Of a DNA stretch of 39,464 nt, positions 10,921 to 18,819 are shown one piece after another. Each line of letters opens with the position of its first letter. Positions within the stretch are counted from its first letter, which is position 1. Origin of the DNA: Oryzomicrobium sp. (GTDB lineage Bacteria; Pseudomonadota; Gammaproteobacteria; Burkholderiales; Rhodocyclaceae); NCBI RefSeq assembly GCF_021287045.1, contig NZ_JAJTBG010000021.1:1-39464 (forward strand), written 5' to 3'. The position numbers and the translations under genes are program-made. A model generated the notes under the pieces. The model worked only from the letters and a program-made list of their open reading frames with translations. It was not told the origin of the DNA and did not search any database.

Positions 10921-11628
10921 ATGCATATCGAGCGTGAATTCCGGGGCGAAGGCCCCGGCGGGCGCCAGGTGCTCTCGTACTACGTGTACGAAGCCCCGGT
11001 GCGCCTGTGGCACTGGGTGAACGCCCTGGCCATCGTGGTGCTGGCCGTCACCGGCTACTTCATCGGCAAGCCCCTGCCCTCCATGGGCGGCGAGGCCAGC
11101 GACCACTACGTCATGGGCACCATCCGCTTCGCCCATTTCGCCGCCGCCTACGTCTTCGTCTTCGGCTTCATCGGGCGCATCTACTGGGCCTTCGTCGGCA
11201 ACCACCACGCCCGCCAGCTGTTCATCCTGCCCTTCTGGGACAAGGCTTGGTGGGGCGAGGTGTTCTTCGAACTGCGCTGGTACCTGTTCCTCGAACCGAA
11301 GCCCAAGAAGTACATCGGCCATAACCCCCTGGCCCAGCTGTCCATGTTTTTCGCCTTCACCCTGGGTGCCACCTTTCTCATCGTCACCGGGCTGGCCCTG
11401 TACGGCGAGGGCGCCCAGGCCGGGCACTGGACCCACACCCTGTTCACCAGCTGGGTGATCCCCCTGTTCGGCCAGAGCCAGGACGTGCACACCTGGCACC
11501 GGCTGGCCATGTGGGCCTTCGTGGTGTTCGTCATGATCCACGTCTATGCGGCCATCCGCGAAGACATCATGAGCCGGCAGAGCCTGATCTCGACCATGGT
11601 CTCCGGCCACCGGATGTTCAAGGATTGA
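10921..11628 (+). CDS. hoxZ: Hydrogenase cytochrome b subunit
   Basis: Di-heme membrane cytochrome b561-type subunit (HupC/HyaC family) that anchors HoxKG at the periplasmic face and passes electrons to the quinone pool. It has 235 residues and four hydrophobic segments. Candidate heme-ligand histidines are in LWHWVN (His31), RFAHFAAA (near 70) and the C-terminal HTWHRL and MIHVY segments. A strong AAAGGAG ribosome site (10908-10914) precedes the ATG. It lies 43 bases after hoxG, the canonical third gene of the structural operon. Confidence 0.95.
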   Translation: MHIEREFRGEGPGGRQVLSYYVYEAPVRLWHWVNALAIVVLAVTGYFIGKPLPSMGGEASDHYVMGTIRFAHFAAAYVFVFGFIGRIYWAFVGNHHARQLFILPFWDKAWWGEVFFELRWYLFLEPKPKKYIGHNPLAQLSMFFAFTLGATFLIVTGLALYGEGAQAGHWTHTLFTSWVIPLFGQSQDVHTWHRLAMWAFVVFVMIHVYAAIREDIMSRQSLISTMVSGHRMFKD

Positions 11629-11630
11629 CG

Positions 11631-12011
11631 ATGGTGCGACCGTCCCCGGCGCGGCAATCCAGCGGCGACCCCGCTCCCGGATTGGCGCGCCCGGGCCGGT
11701 CGACTGGGACGCCACTCCTCCTCCGGCGCCCCTTTTCGCCGGGGCGGGCACCCGCCCACCCCGGCCATTTTCTCCACACCCGCTTCATGCGGCCCCTGGG
11801 GCTCTCCCAGGATTCCCTCGCCCGCACCCTGGGCATCTCCCGCCGCCGCCTCAACGAGATCATCGTCGGCCGCCGCGCCATCAGCGCCGACACCGCCCTG
11901 CGCCTGGCCCTGCACTTCGGCCAGGACGCCCGCTTCTGGCTGCACCTGCAACTGGAATGGGATCTCTATCAGGCCTGGAAGCACCGCCACCGCCCGGTGG
12001 TGGAAAGCTGA
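11631..12011 (+). CDS. HigA/VapI-family XRE-type DNA-binding protein without a toxin partner
   Basis: The 126-residue product carries the complete HigA-family signature in residues ~42-115: HPGHFL, RPLGLSQDSLARTLGISRRR (the helix-turn-helix), a NEIIVGRRAISADTALRL-type segment and FGQDARFWLHLQ. Family members are antitoxins that repress their own operon, or stand-alone repressors. No HigB/RelE-like toxin ORF is adjacent. The ATG lies 2 bases after the hoxZ stop. The first ~40 residues are basic, proline-rich and unlike the family, so the real start could be further in. This gene is absent from the well-known hox clusters. It is followed by a new promoter-like region in front of hoxM, so a local regulatory role is possible but unproven. 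Confidence 0.8.
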   Translation: MVRPSPARQSSGDPAPGLARPGRSTGTPLLLRRPFSPGRAPAHPGHFLHTRFMRPLGLSQDSLARTLGISRRRLNEIIVGRRAISADTALRLALHFGQDARFWLHLQLEWDLYQAWKHRHRPVVES

Positions 12012-12097
12012 TTTCCAATTGCCCGCCGGGTTGGCAGCCGGCCTGACGGCCTGTTGCCGCGCTTATCCCTGCTGATTTACGCAACCTGCTGTTTTCA

Positions 12098-12120
12098 CGG
12101 CCTTTCATCCCGCAAGGCCG
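12098..12120. promoter_or_regulatory. Inverted repeat upstream of the hoxM promoter
   Basis: CGGCCTT and AAGGCCG form a perfect 7-bp inverted repeat with a 9-base spacer, ending three bases before the sigma-54-like -24 element. No T-run follows, so it does not look like a terminator. It may be an operator or a chance dyad. Confidence 0.3.
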
Positions 12121-12123
12121 GGG

Positions 12124-12138
12124 TGGCACGGACCTTGA
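12124..12138 (+). promoter_or_regulatory. Sigma-54-like promoter upstream of hoxM
   Basis: TGGCAC-N5-TTGA resembles the hoxK promoter, but the invariant GC of the -12 element reads GA. It lies 62 bases before the hoxM ATG, in the 188-base gap after the HigA-like gene. It could be a weak or degenerate second promoter for the maturation genes. Confidence 0.45.
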
Positions 12139-12140
12139 TA

Positions 12141-12159
12141 TGTAACGCCAACCGTTACA
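12141..12159. promoter_or_regulatory. Perfect palindrome at the expected hoxM transcription start
   Basis: TGTAACG-N5-CGTTACA is an exact 7-bp dyad with a 5-base spacer, placed just downstream of the -12 element and so overlapping the predicted +1. AT-rich operators of this shape suit a dimeric repressor. The HigA-like protein encoded just upstream is one candidate binder, but this is inference. Confidence 0.5.
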
Positions 12160-12199
12160 ACGGGCGCGCCGCGCCCCTGCCAAGGTCCCGACCACCGCC

Positions 12200-12934
12200 A
12201 TGTCTGCCCTATCCACCATGTCCGCCACGTCAGCCCTGACCCCTTTCGACCTCGACCCTGCCGCGGGCACCGATTCCCAGGTGCTGGTCCTCGGCATCGG
12301 CAACCTGCTCTGGGCCGACGAGGGCTTCGGCGTGCGCTGCGCCGAGACCCTGCACCGGGACTGGCGCCTGCCCGCCGGCGTAGCGGTGATGGACGGCGGC
12401 ACCCAGGGCATGTACCTGCTGCCCTACATCCAGGGCGCCCGCCGCCTGCTGGTGTTCGACGCGGTGGACTACGGCCTGCAACCCGGCGAGGTGAAGGTGG
12501 TGCGCGACGACGAGGTGCCCCGCTTCATGGGCGCCAAGAAGATGAGCCTGCACCAGACCGGCTTCCAGGAAGTGCTGGCCGCCGCCGCCTTCACCGGCCA
12601 GTTGCCCGACACCATGGTGCTGATCGGCGTGCAGCCCGAGGACCTGGCCGACTACGGCGGCAGCCTGCGCCCCCTGATCCAGGCGCGCATCCCGGCGGCC
12701 ATCGACGCCGCCGTGGCCCAGCTCGCCGCCTGGGGCTTCGCCCCGGAACGGCGCCCCGAACCTCTGGCCGAGACCCTGGCCGACGCCAGCCTCGACCAGT
12801 CCATCTACGAAGCCGGCCGCCCCGACGAGACTCTGGCCTGGCGCCTCGGCGACCCGCGCTTCCTCAACCGCCGCGACGAGATCGCGGGGGCTGCCGGCGA
12901 CGTCGGCGCTGCGAACGTCCAGGGAGCCGCCTGA
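12200..12934 (+). CDS. hoxM: Hydrogenase maturation endopeptidase
   Basis: HupD/HyaD-family protease that removes the C-terminal extension of HoxG once nickel is inserted. The three nickel-sensing residues are recognisable: Glu in GIGNLLWADEGFGV (residues 32-45), Asp in MDGGTQG (near residue 70) and His in SLHQTGF (near residue 116). At 244 residues it is longer than the usual ~200 because of N- and C-terminal tails; a second ATG at 12218 is an alternative start. Its stop overlaps the hoxL ATG by one base. Confidence 0.93.
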   Translation: MSALSTMSATSALTPFDLDPAAGTDSQVLVLGIGNLLWADEGFGVRCAETLHRDWRLPAGVAVMDGGTQGMYLLPYIQGARRLLVFDAVDYGLQPGEVKVVRDDEVPRFMGAKKMSLHQTGFQEVLAAAAFTGQLPDTMVLIGVQPEDLADYGGSLRPLIQARIPAAIDAAVAQLAAWGFAPERRPEPLAETLADASLDQSIYEAGRPDETLAWRLGDPRFLNRRDEIAGAAGDVGAANVQGAA

Positions 12935-13308
12935 TGTGCGTCGGCATCCCCATGCGCGTGCTGGCCGTCGCCCCGGAAAGCGCCGGGGAGGGTGAGCGCC
13001 TGCTCGCCCGCTGCGCCCCCTGGCCCGGCGACGGCAGCACCGGCCGTGAAACCATCGACACCCTGCTGCTCGGCCCGGTGGAAGAGGGCGAGTGGCTGCT
13101 CACCTTCCTCGGCGCCGCCCGGGAGCGCATCTCCGCCGCCGAGGCCGCCCAGATCGCCGCCGCCCTCGCCGCCCTGGACGTGGCCCTGCAAGCCGCCCAG
13201 GATGCCGCCAGTTCCGGGGCGCCCATCGATCCGGCCGCCTTCGACGCCTTCTTCCCCGATCTGGCCAACCGGGAACCCGAACTCCCCGACCATCTGAAAC
13301 GCCCATGA
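12934..13308 (+). CDS. hoxL: HypC-family hydrogenase maturation chaperone
   Basis: HupF/HypC-family chaperone specific to the membrane-bound enzyme, helping to deliver the Fe(CN)2CO unit to the HoxG precursor. It starts MCVGIPMRV with the essential Cys at position 2. At 124 residues it is longer than HypC (85 residues here), with an Ala-rich helical tail typical of HupF/HoxL. It is translationally coupled on both sides: TGATG with hoxM and ATGA with hoxO. The second family member in this window is hypC at 21929. Confidence 0.92.
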   Translation: MCVGIPMRVLAVAPESAGEGERLLARCAPWPGDGSTGRETIDTLLLGPVEEGEWLLTFLGAARERISAAEAAQIAAALAALDVALQAAQDAASSGAPIDPAAFDAFFPDLANREPELPDHLKRP

Positions 13309-13805
13309 CCGCCACCGAAACCCTCGATCCTCACGCCGTCGGCCAGGCCATCCCCGGCCTGGTGGCCGCCGATCCCCTGGCCGAGCTGATCCGCCGCCTG
13401 GAAAGCCGCCACGGCTTTGCCGTGCCCGCCACCGCCGAGGCCTTCGACGCCTTCGCCGCCGCTCCGGGCGAGGCCCTGGTGCTGTTCGCCGAGGCCCCGG
13501 ACCGGGTGCCGGAAAGCCACGACGTGGCGGTGGTGCTGCCCGAGGCGGTCAAGCACCTGCCCCGGCCGGTGCGCTTGGCGGTGCTGCCCCTAGAACTGGC
13601 CCGTGCCCTGGCCGGCCGCTACGGCGTGCGCGTCTGGCCGGCGGTGGTGGCCCTGCGCGACGGCGCCTACCTGGGGGCCATCGAGGGCATGCGCGACTGG
13701 GCGGTGTACCAGCGCGAACTGGGCGCCCTGGTGGACGGCGAAACGCGCCGGGCCCCGGGCTTCGCCATCCCGGTGGCCTCCGCCGCCCCCTCCTGCGGCG
13801 CCTGA
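13305..13805 (+). CDS. hoxO: Thioredoxin-like hydrogenase maturation protein
   Basis: HupG/HyaE-family protein, 166 residues. Family members have a thioredoxin fold without the CxxC active site and act as Tat-related chaperones of the small-subunit precursor, working with HoxQ. The segment GVRVWPAVVALRDGAYLGAIEGMRDW (written here as VRVWPAVVAL followed by YLGAIEGMRDW, near residues 107-130) is the thioredoxin-like beta-strand region with its cis-proline. The ATG overlaps the hoxL stop. The C-terminus is short and has one Cys. Confidence 0.9.
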   Translation: MTATETLDPHAVGQAIPGLVAADPLAELIRRLESRHGFAVPATAEAFDAFAAAPGEALVLFAEAPDRVPESHDVAVVLPEAVKHLPRPVRLAVLPLELARALAGRYGVRVWPAVVALRDGAYLGAIEGMRDWAVYQRELGALVDGETRRAPGFAIPVASAAPSCGA

Positions 13806-13856
13806 GCCCGCACGAACATTCGATCACGCGACAAGAACGCACGCACGGAAGCGACC

Positions 13857-14885
13857 ATGGCCCTCTTCACCGACAAGACCGTCACCCCCTTTCCCATTCC
13901 CGTGGTCGCCGGCGGTGCCATCGGCCCCGGCAGCCAGGAGGAGAGCGGCAGCCCCGAAGTGATGCCCAGCCCGGGCGACATGCGGGTATTCCGTCTGCCC
14001 CTGCCCCCCGAGCCCGACGCCCTGGCGCCGGCCCTGGCCGGCCAGCTGAAGGCCTGCATCGCCGAGTTGGCCGACGGGCTGGATGCCTGGCTGGCCGCAT
14101 CTTCGGCGGCCCCCGGATCGGCCCCGGCCCCCTGCCTCGACCTGGCCCCCCTGTCGGCGGACCTCACCCGGCTCCTCGACGAGACCCTGGGGGAGGGGGA
14201 GGTCAGCGGCCGCGGCGGTGACAGTCTCCGCGTCCAGGAAACCGCCTTCGCCGGCTTGTGGAAGGTGCTCCACGCCGACGAAACCGGCGCCCTGCGCAGC
14301 CACCGCCTGGAAGTGGCGGCGATCCCTGCCGACCTGGTGGACGCCTTTCCCGAGGCCCCTCCACCGGCCCCGGCGCCGCGCCCCGGGCTGATGAACGGCG
14401 AAGCCCTGTACCGGGAACTGGTGGAGCGCTCCCGCCGCTACCGGCCCGGCCAGCCGGCCCACGTGATGAACCTGACCCTGCTGCCGGTAACCCCGGACGA
14501 CCTGTCCTACTTGGACGAGGGCCTGGGCCGGGGCCGGGTCAGCCTGCTCTCCCGGGGCTACGGCAACTGCCGCCTCACCGCCACCGGCCTGCCCCACGTC
14601 TGGTGGGTGCAGTACTTCAACGCCATGGACACCCTGATCCTCAACACCCTGGAAGTGGTGGACATGCCCGAGGCCGCCCTGGCCGCCCGGGAAGACTTCG
14701 AGGACACCGCCGAACGCCTGCGCGAACTGCTCGGCGTGCTCGACGGCGACGAGGCTCCGGCGGCCGATGGCCCGGACCGCATTCCGGCGGCCACCCTGGA
14801 GGCCCTGCTCGCCGAGGCGCGCCTGGGTCAGGCCGGGCTGGATGAGCCGGAGCAGCAGGAGGAACAGGAGAGCAGCGGTGTTTGA
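13857..14885 (+). CDS. hoxQ: HupH/HyaF-family hydrogenase assembly protein
   Basis: 342-residue member of the HupH/HoxQ family, thought to protect or chaperone the Fe-S small subunit together with HoxO, especially under oxygen. The most conserved parts are [15 protein letters not shown] (near residues 122-136), [14 protein letters not shown] and [20 protein letters not shown] (near residues 223-262). The C-terminus is Glu/Gln-rich. A GGAAGCG ribosome site precedes the ATG. Its 3' end overlaps the rubredoxin start by 8 bases. Confidence 0.92.
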   Translation: MALFTDKTVTPFPIPVVAGGAIGPGSQEESGSPEVMPSPGDMRVFRLPLPPEPDALAPALAGQLKACIAELADGLDAWLAASSAAPGSAPAPCLDLAPLSADLTRLLDETLGEGEVSGRGGDSLRVQETAFAGLWKVLHADETGALRSHRLEVAAIPADLVDAFPEAPPPAPAPRPGLMNGEALYRELVERSRRYRPGQPAHVMNLTLLPVTPDDLSYLDEGLGRGRVSLLSRGYGNCRLTATGLPHVWWVQYFNAMDTLILNTLEVVDMPEAALAAREDFEDTAERLRELLGVLDGDEAPAADGPDRIPAATLEALLAEARLGQAGLDEPEQQEEQESSGV

Positions 14886-15087
14886 AGGTTCCTACCTGGG
14901 CAACGACGCCCGCCTCGCCCCGGACACCAAGCTCGAATGCGGCATCTGCTGGCACGTCTACGACCCGGCGGCCGGGGACCCGGTATGGCAGATCCCGCCC
15001 GGCACCCCCTTTGCCGCCCTGCCCGACCACTGGCGCTGCCCCGAGTGCGACGCGGCCAAGACCCAGTTCATGGTGCTGGCCGGATGA
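14878..15087 (+). CDS. hoxR: Rubredoxin of the hydrogenase cluster
   Basis: HupI/HoxR rubredoxin with a single Fe(Cys)4 centre, needed for assembly or repair of the oxygen-tolerant enzyme. The 69-residue product has the two pairs CGIC and CPEC about 35 residues apart and the aromatic segment HWRCPEC. A GTG start at 14878, preceded by AGGAGAG, puts it in the usual frame; no ATG fits. It overlaps the end of hoxQ, which suggests translational coupling. Confidence 0.93.
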   Translation: MFEGSYLGNDARLAPDTKLECGICWHVYDPAAGDPVWQIPPGTPFAALPDHWRCPECDAAKTQFMVLAG

Positions 15088-15094
15088 GCCCCCG

Positions 15095-16000
15095 GTGAGC
15101 CGCAACCCCCGCTTCCCCAGTTTTCCCCGTCAGTCCGCTGCGCAGGGCGATGCCGCCCACGCCGGAGCGGCGGTTCGGGACGCCTTGGCGCCGGCGCAGG
15201 CATCGGGCGCCGAAGCCGCCGAGGCCCGGGGCAACGACCTGGCCCGGGCCTTCGCCCGTATCGCTGCCACCGCCATGGCCGGCCTGCCGATCAACCACCC
15301 GGCCCTGACCGTGGAGGCCATCGGCTTTTGCCCCTGGCAGGGCCTGGCCGTGGGCGTGCTGGTCACCCCCTGGGCGATCAACCTGATGCTGCTGCCCCTG
15401 GCCGCCGGCGACGCGGCGGCTGCGGCCGCTGGCTTCGCCCCCCTCGGCCCGGACCGCACCCGAGTGTGGGTCTTCCCCGCCGGGGACTTCGCCGCCATGG
15501 GCGGCGAGGCGCCGGAAACCGGCCCCTACCACACCGTCTCCCTGCTCTCCCCGGTGGAGGGCCTGGCCACCCAGGCCGACGCCCGCTGCTTCGCCCTGGC
15601 CACCCTGGCCGCCCTGTTCACCCCGGGCGGCATCGCCGCGCCCGAGGAACTGCCGGCCGCCAGCCCGGCCAGCGGGGCGGGCCCTGATTCAACTACCTCG
15701 TCAAACCCCGCGACTGGCGCGGACCTTGGCGATGGTGTCTCGGAAACCGGCGCTGCAAGCCAGTCTGCGCAGGGCATGGCTGGAGAACGAGCACTGGCGC
15801 GGGGTTTCGCTCCATCGGCAAAAACGGCTGCGGCGACGGGCAATGGGGGCGGGCCTGTTTTCACTGGTTCCGCCGATGCCGTGGTGGCCGTCCAGCCGGC
15901 CAGCGCCGCAAGCGCCTCGGCCCCCGCCGCCGCTCCGGCGGACGCCGCCCGCCGGGGCTTCTTCCGCCGCCTGACCGGCACCGCCGGAGGCCGGCCATGA
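15095..16000 (+). CDS. hoxT: HupJ/HybE-family hydrogenase assembly chaperone with unusual C-terminal insertion
   Basis: The first ~190 residues, with NHPALTVEAIGF (near residues 67-78), GVLVTPWAINLMLLPL and the VFPAGDF segment, are a HupJ/HoxT (HybE) chaperone domain, which is usually 150-170 residues in total. Here the protein is 301 residues. After PGGIAAPEEL comes about 100 residues of Ala/Gly/Ser-rich low-complexity sequence, then ARRGFFRRLTG, which looks like the basic C-terminal motif of the family. The conserved tail thus appears split from its domain by an insertion. A GTG at 15095, eight bases after hoxR, is the most likely start; no ATG suits. The ATGA overlap with hoxV is intact. 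Confidence 0.85.
   Translation: MSRNPRFPSFPRQSAAQGDAAHAGAAVRDALAPAQASGAEAAEARGNDLARAFARIAATAMAGLPINHPALTVEAIGFCPWQGLAVGVLVTPWAINLMLLPLAAGDAAAAAAGFAPLGPDRTRVWVFPAGDFAAMGGEAPETGPYHTVSLLSPVEGLATQADARCFALATLAALFTPGGIAAPEELPAASPASGAGPDSTTSSNPATGADLGDGVSETGAASQSAQGMAGERALARGFAPSAKTAAATGNGGGPVFTGSADAVVAVQPASAASASAPAAAPADAARRGFFRRLTGTAGGRP
15703..15807. repeat. 105-bp segment with 10-bp terminal inverted repeats inside hoxT
   Basis: AAACCCCGCG at 15703-15712 and its exact reverse complement at 15798-15807 bracket a segment within the low-complexity insertion of hoxT. Base use looks less codon-biased than in the flanking gene. It could be a small palindromic or mobile element inserted in frame, or a chance dyad. 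There is no coding capacity of its own. Confidence 0.3.
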
Positions 16001-17217
16001 GCGCGGCCGAAAACATGCTCATCCCGGCCGAGGCCGCTGTTGCCGCCACCCCCGCCACCCCCGCCACCGACGCTGCCATCGACGCTGCCATCGATACTGC
16101 CGCCAGCACTGTGGCCAATTCTGTAGCCACCACCGCCGGTCTCCTCGCCGGGCGCATCACCGTGAGCGCCCAGTGGCGCGGCACAGCCGACGGCGGCCGC
16201 CTGGCGGCCATCACCTGCCGGGTCGAGCGCCCCGACCTGGCCCGCCTCTTCGCCGGACTGCCGCCCCTGGCGGTGGCCGCCCGCCTGCCGCGCCTCTACG
16301 CCCTGTGTGGCGAGGCCCAGGGGGCGGCGGCCCGCCTGGCCCTGGGGCTGGCCGGTCCTGAAGACCTGGACCCGGCGCCGGTGGTGCGGGAGATGCTGCG
16401 CGAGCACGCTTGGCGCCTCTTTCTCGACTGGCCGGCCCGGGCCGGAGCGGCCCCCGACCGGGCCGGCTTCGCCGCCCTGGTGCGGGCGTCCGCCACCGAA
16501 CCGGCCTGCCTGCCGGCGGCCTTGGCCGCCCGCCTGGGCTGTTCCGTAGGCGAGCTGCCCGCCCTGGCCTGGCGAGCGGCCGAAGAGGGTGCGAGCTGGG
16601 GCGCCCGGGTGGCATTGCCCGATTCCTTCGCCGGCCACCAGCTGGCCTGGGCCGCCGGAGTGGACCGGGCCTGGGGCGGCGGTTTTGCGCTCGTTACGCC
16701 GGCCACGCCTGCCACGCCGGTGGCCGACGCCCTGGCCGGCCGCTGGCGCGCCCTGCTGCGCGCCGCCCTGGCCCTGGCCGAGGCGGACGAAATGGCCCGG
16801 GCCGATTCCGCCTTTCCCGCCGAAGCCTCGACCCTGGCCTGGGAGGCGGGTTTCGCCTGCCCGGCACCGGGCGTGGGGCAGGTGAACACGGCCCGGGGCG
16901 TGCTGCGCCATACCGCCCGCCTGGGCAGCCGGGACAATGGGGAGGAGCGGGTGGCCGGGTATAGAATCGACGCCCCCACCGAGGCCCTGTTCGCCCCGGC
17001 CGGGCCCTTCGCCGCCACTCTGGCCCAGGCCCGCTGCGCCTCGCCGGCGCAAGCCCGGGAGCTGGCCGAAACCCTGGCCCTGGCCTTCGACCCCTGCGTG
17101 CCCCTGGTCTGGCGCATCGGCGCCGCGCCGGAGGCGGCGGATGACGGGGATTGGAGTGACTGCACCGCTGGAACCGGCTCCGACCCATCCCCCGCCGTGG
17201 AGAATTCCCATGCATGA
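15997..17217 (+). CDS. hoxV: HupK-like hydrogenase assembly scaffold
   Basis: HupK/HoxV family, a degenerate relative of the large subunit that serves as a scaffold for the Fe(CN)2CO cofactor. In 406 residues the vestiges of both nickel motifs can be seen: YALCGEAQGAAA (near residues 104-115) in place of RxCGxCxxxH, and FDPCVPLVWR near residue 370 in place of DPCxxC. Each keeps only one cysteine. The N-terminus has short tandem repeats (ATPATPATD, DAAIDAAID) and another ATPATP run lies mid-protein, which look like slippage products. It overlaps hoxT by ATGA and hypA by 8 bases. Confidence 0.88.
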   Translation: MSAAENMLIPAEAAVAATPATPATDAAIDAAIDTAASTVANSVATTAGLLAGRITVSAQWRGTADGGRLAAITCRVERPDLARLFAGLPPLAVAARLPRLYALCGEAQGAAARLALGLAGPEDLDPAPVVREMLREHAWRLFLDWPARAGAAPDRAGFAALVRASATEPACLPAALAARLGCSVGELPALAWRAAEEGASWGARVALPDSFAGHQLAWAAGVDRAWGGGFALVTPATPATPVADALAGRWRALLRAALALAEADEMARADSAFPAEASTLAWEAGFACPAPGVGQVNTARGVLRHTARLGSRDNGEERVAGYRIDAPTEALFAPAGPFAATLAQARCASPAQARELAETLALAFDPCVPLVWRIGAAPEAADDGDWSDCTAGTGSDPSPAVENSHA

Positions 17218-17560
17218 AATGGCCCTGGCCGAGAGCATCCTCGGCCTGGTGGAAGAAACCGCCGCCGCCCAGGGGGTGAGCGGTGTCGGCCGGGTGCGGG
17301 CGGTGTTCCTCGACGTGGGCGAACTGTCGTCGGTGGAACCCGAGGCCCTGCTGTTCTGCTTCGACGCCGTGACCCGGGGCAGCGTCGCCGACGGCGCCCG
17401 GTTGGAAATCCAGCGCATCCCGGGGCAGGGCTGGTGCCTCAATTGCAGCCGCACCGTGCCCCTGGCCGCCCTTTACGACCCGTGCCCGGAGTGCGGCCGC
17501 CACCAGGTCCAGCCCACCGCCGGCCAGGAGATGCGGGTGCGGGAGTTCGAACTGGCCTGA
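17210..17560 (+). CDS. hypA: Hydrogenase nickel-insertion protein HypA
   Basis: Nickel metallochaperone that works with HypB in inserting Ni into the large subunit. The 116-residue protein begins MHEMALAES, with the nickel-binding His2, and has a structural zinc site of two pairs, CLNC and CPEC (near residues 72-92). The start lies inside the end of hoxV, the usual operon arrangement. It is followed by a 119-base gap before hypB. Confidence 0.96.
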   Translation: MHEMALAESILGLVEETAAAQGVSGVGRVRAVFLDVGELSSVEPEALLFCFDAVTRGSVADGARLEIQRIPGQGWCLNCSRTVPLAALYDPCPECGRHQVQPTAGQEMRVREFELA

Positions 17561-17679
17561 CGCCTTTGACCGCTGCCCGCGCCGGCTTTCCGGCATGGCA
17601 TGCAGCCCGAGCAACGATCACGCAATAACCAATCGATCGGCGCCCGGCGCCGCGAACAGAAGAGAACGAGGAGATCACC

Positions 17680-18756
17680 ATGTGTACCGTCTGCGGTTGC
17701 GCCCCCGGCGAGGTCCGGGTCGATGGAGTGGCCCACGATCATGACCACGAGCACGGCCACAGCCATGAGCATGGTCATGCACACGGCCATGCCGGGCATC
17801 ACCATCATCACCACCACGCCGACGGCACCCATCACGCCCACGGTCACGATCACGCGCATGATCATGGTCACGGCAGTGGCCACGATCACCACCATCACCA
17901 TGGGCACGATCACGGCCACGACCACCCCCACGGCGAGCAGGCCCACGACCACAGCCACGAGCAGGGCGCCGGTCACCACCACTACGGCCTGGGGCCCGCC
18001 GGGGCCCACGTGCCGGGGTTAAGCCAGGGGCGCATGGTCAAGATCGAGCAGGACATCCTGGCCAAGAACGACGGCTACGCCGAGCGCAATCGCCGCACCC
18101 TGGCCGACAAGGGCATCTTCGCGGTGAACCTGGTGTCCAGCCCCGGGTCGGGCAAGACCACCTTGTTGTGCCGCACCATCGAGGCCCTCAAGGCCCGCCT
18201 GGCGATCGCGGTGATCGAGGGGGACCAGCAGACCGAGTTCGACGCCGAGCGTATCCGCGCCACCGGGGCGCCGGCCTTGCAGATCAACACCGGCAAGGGC
18301 TGCCACCTGGACGCCCACATGGTCGGCCACGCCCTGGAAACCCTGGCCCCGCCGGACGATTCCCTGCTGCTGATCGAGAACGTGGGCAACCTGGTGTGCC
18401 CCGCCGCCTTCGACCTGGGCGAAGCCCACAAGGTGGTGATCCTGTCGGTCACCGAGGGGGAGGACAAGCCCCTCAAGTATCCGGACATGTTCCGCGCCGC
18501 CGGGCTGATGCTGCTCTCCAAGTGCGACCTGCTGCCCCACCTGAGCTTCGATACGGACCGGGCCATCGACTTCGCCCGCCGGGTCAATCCGGGGCTGGAG
18601 GTGATCCAGCTGTCCTCCACCAGCGGCGAGGGGTTCGACGCCTGGCTGGCGTGGCTGGAGCAGGGCGTGGCCGGCGCCCGGGCGGGCCGCCGCGATCAGG
18701 TGGAGGCCCTGAAAAAACGCATCGCCGAACTGGAAGCCCAGCTCGCCGCCAAGTAA
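17680..18756 (+). CDS. hypB: Hydrogenase nickel-incorporation GTPase HypB with nickel-storage His tract
   Basis: GTPase that drives nickel delivery. The 358-residue protein has three parts: an N-terminal high-affinity nickel motif MCTVCGC; a tract of more than 40 histidines (about residues 19-110, mostly His-Asp/Gly/Glu-His repeats) typical of nickel-storing HypB; and a G domain with Walker [12 protein letters not shown] (near residue 150), IEGDQQTE, and a metal-binding Cys and His in [10 protein letters not shown]. The base-recognition motif reads SKCD where most GTPases have NKxD. A good ribosome site (ACGAGGAGA) precedes the ATG. The 119-base upstream gap contains a 15-bp palindrome, CGGCGCC-C-GGCGCCG, at 17638-17652. 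Confidence 0.96.
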   Translation: MCTVCGCAPGEVRVDGVAHDHDHEHGHSHEHGHAHGHAGHHHHHHHADGTHHAHGHDHAHDHGHGSGHDHHHHHGHDHGHDHPHGEQAHDHSHEQGAGHHHYGLGPAGAHVPGLSQGRMVKIEQDILAKNDGYAERNRRTLADKGIFAVNLVSSPGSGKTTLLCRTIEALKARLAIAVIEGDQQTEFDAERIRATGAPALQINTGKGCHLDAHMVGHALETLAPPDDSLLLIENVGNLVCPAAFDLGEAHKVVILSVTEGEDKPLKYPDMFRAAGLMLLSKCDLLPHLSFDTDRAIDFARRVNPGLEVIQLSSTSGEGFDAWLAWLEQGVAGARAGRRDQVEALKKRIAELEAQLAAK

Positions 18757-18819
18757 GGTGAACGGCCGCGGCCCATGCGTGGCCGCGGCAACCCCTTTTC
18801 CCGCTTTCCCCGGCTTCCC

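Noticed and set aside
12012-12199. Rho-independent terminator between the HigA-like gene and hoxM
   Set aside because: The only stem-loops there lack a T-run and are better explained as operator-like dyads.
14882-15094. Longer HoxT start overlapping hoxR
   Set aside because: The upstream part is out-of-frame rubredoxin sequence with shadow composition; a GTG at 15095 fits the operon spacing.
17730-17990. Repetitive CAC/CAT-rich DNA that could be a CRISPR-like or satellite array
   Set aside because: It encodes the histidine tract of HypB; no constant repeat with spacers.
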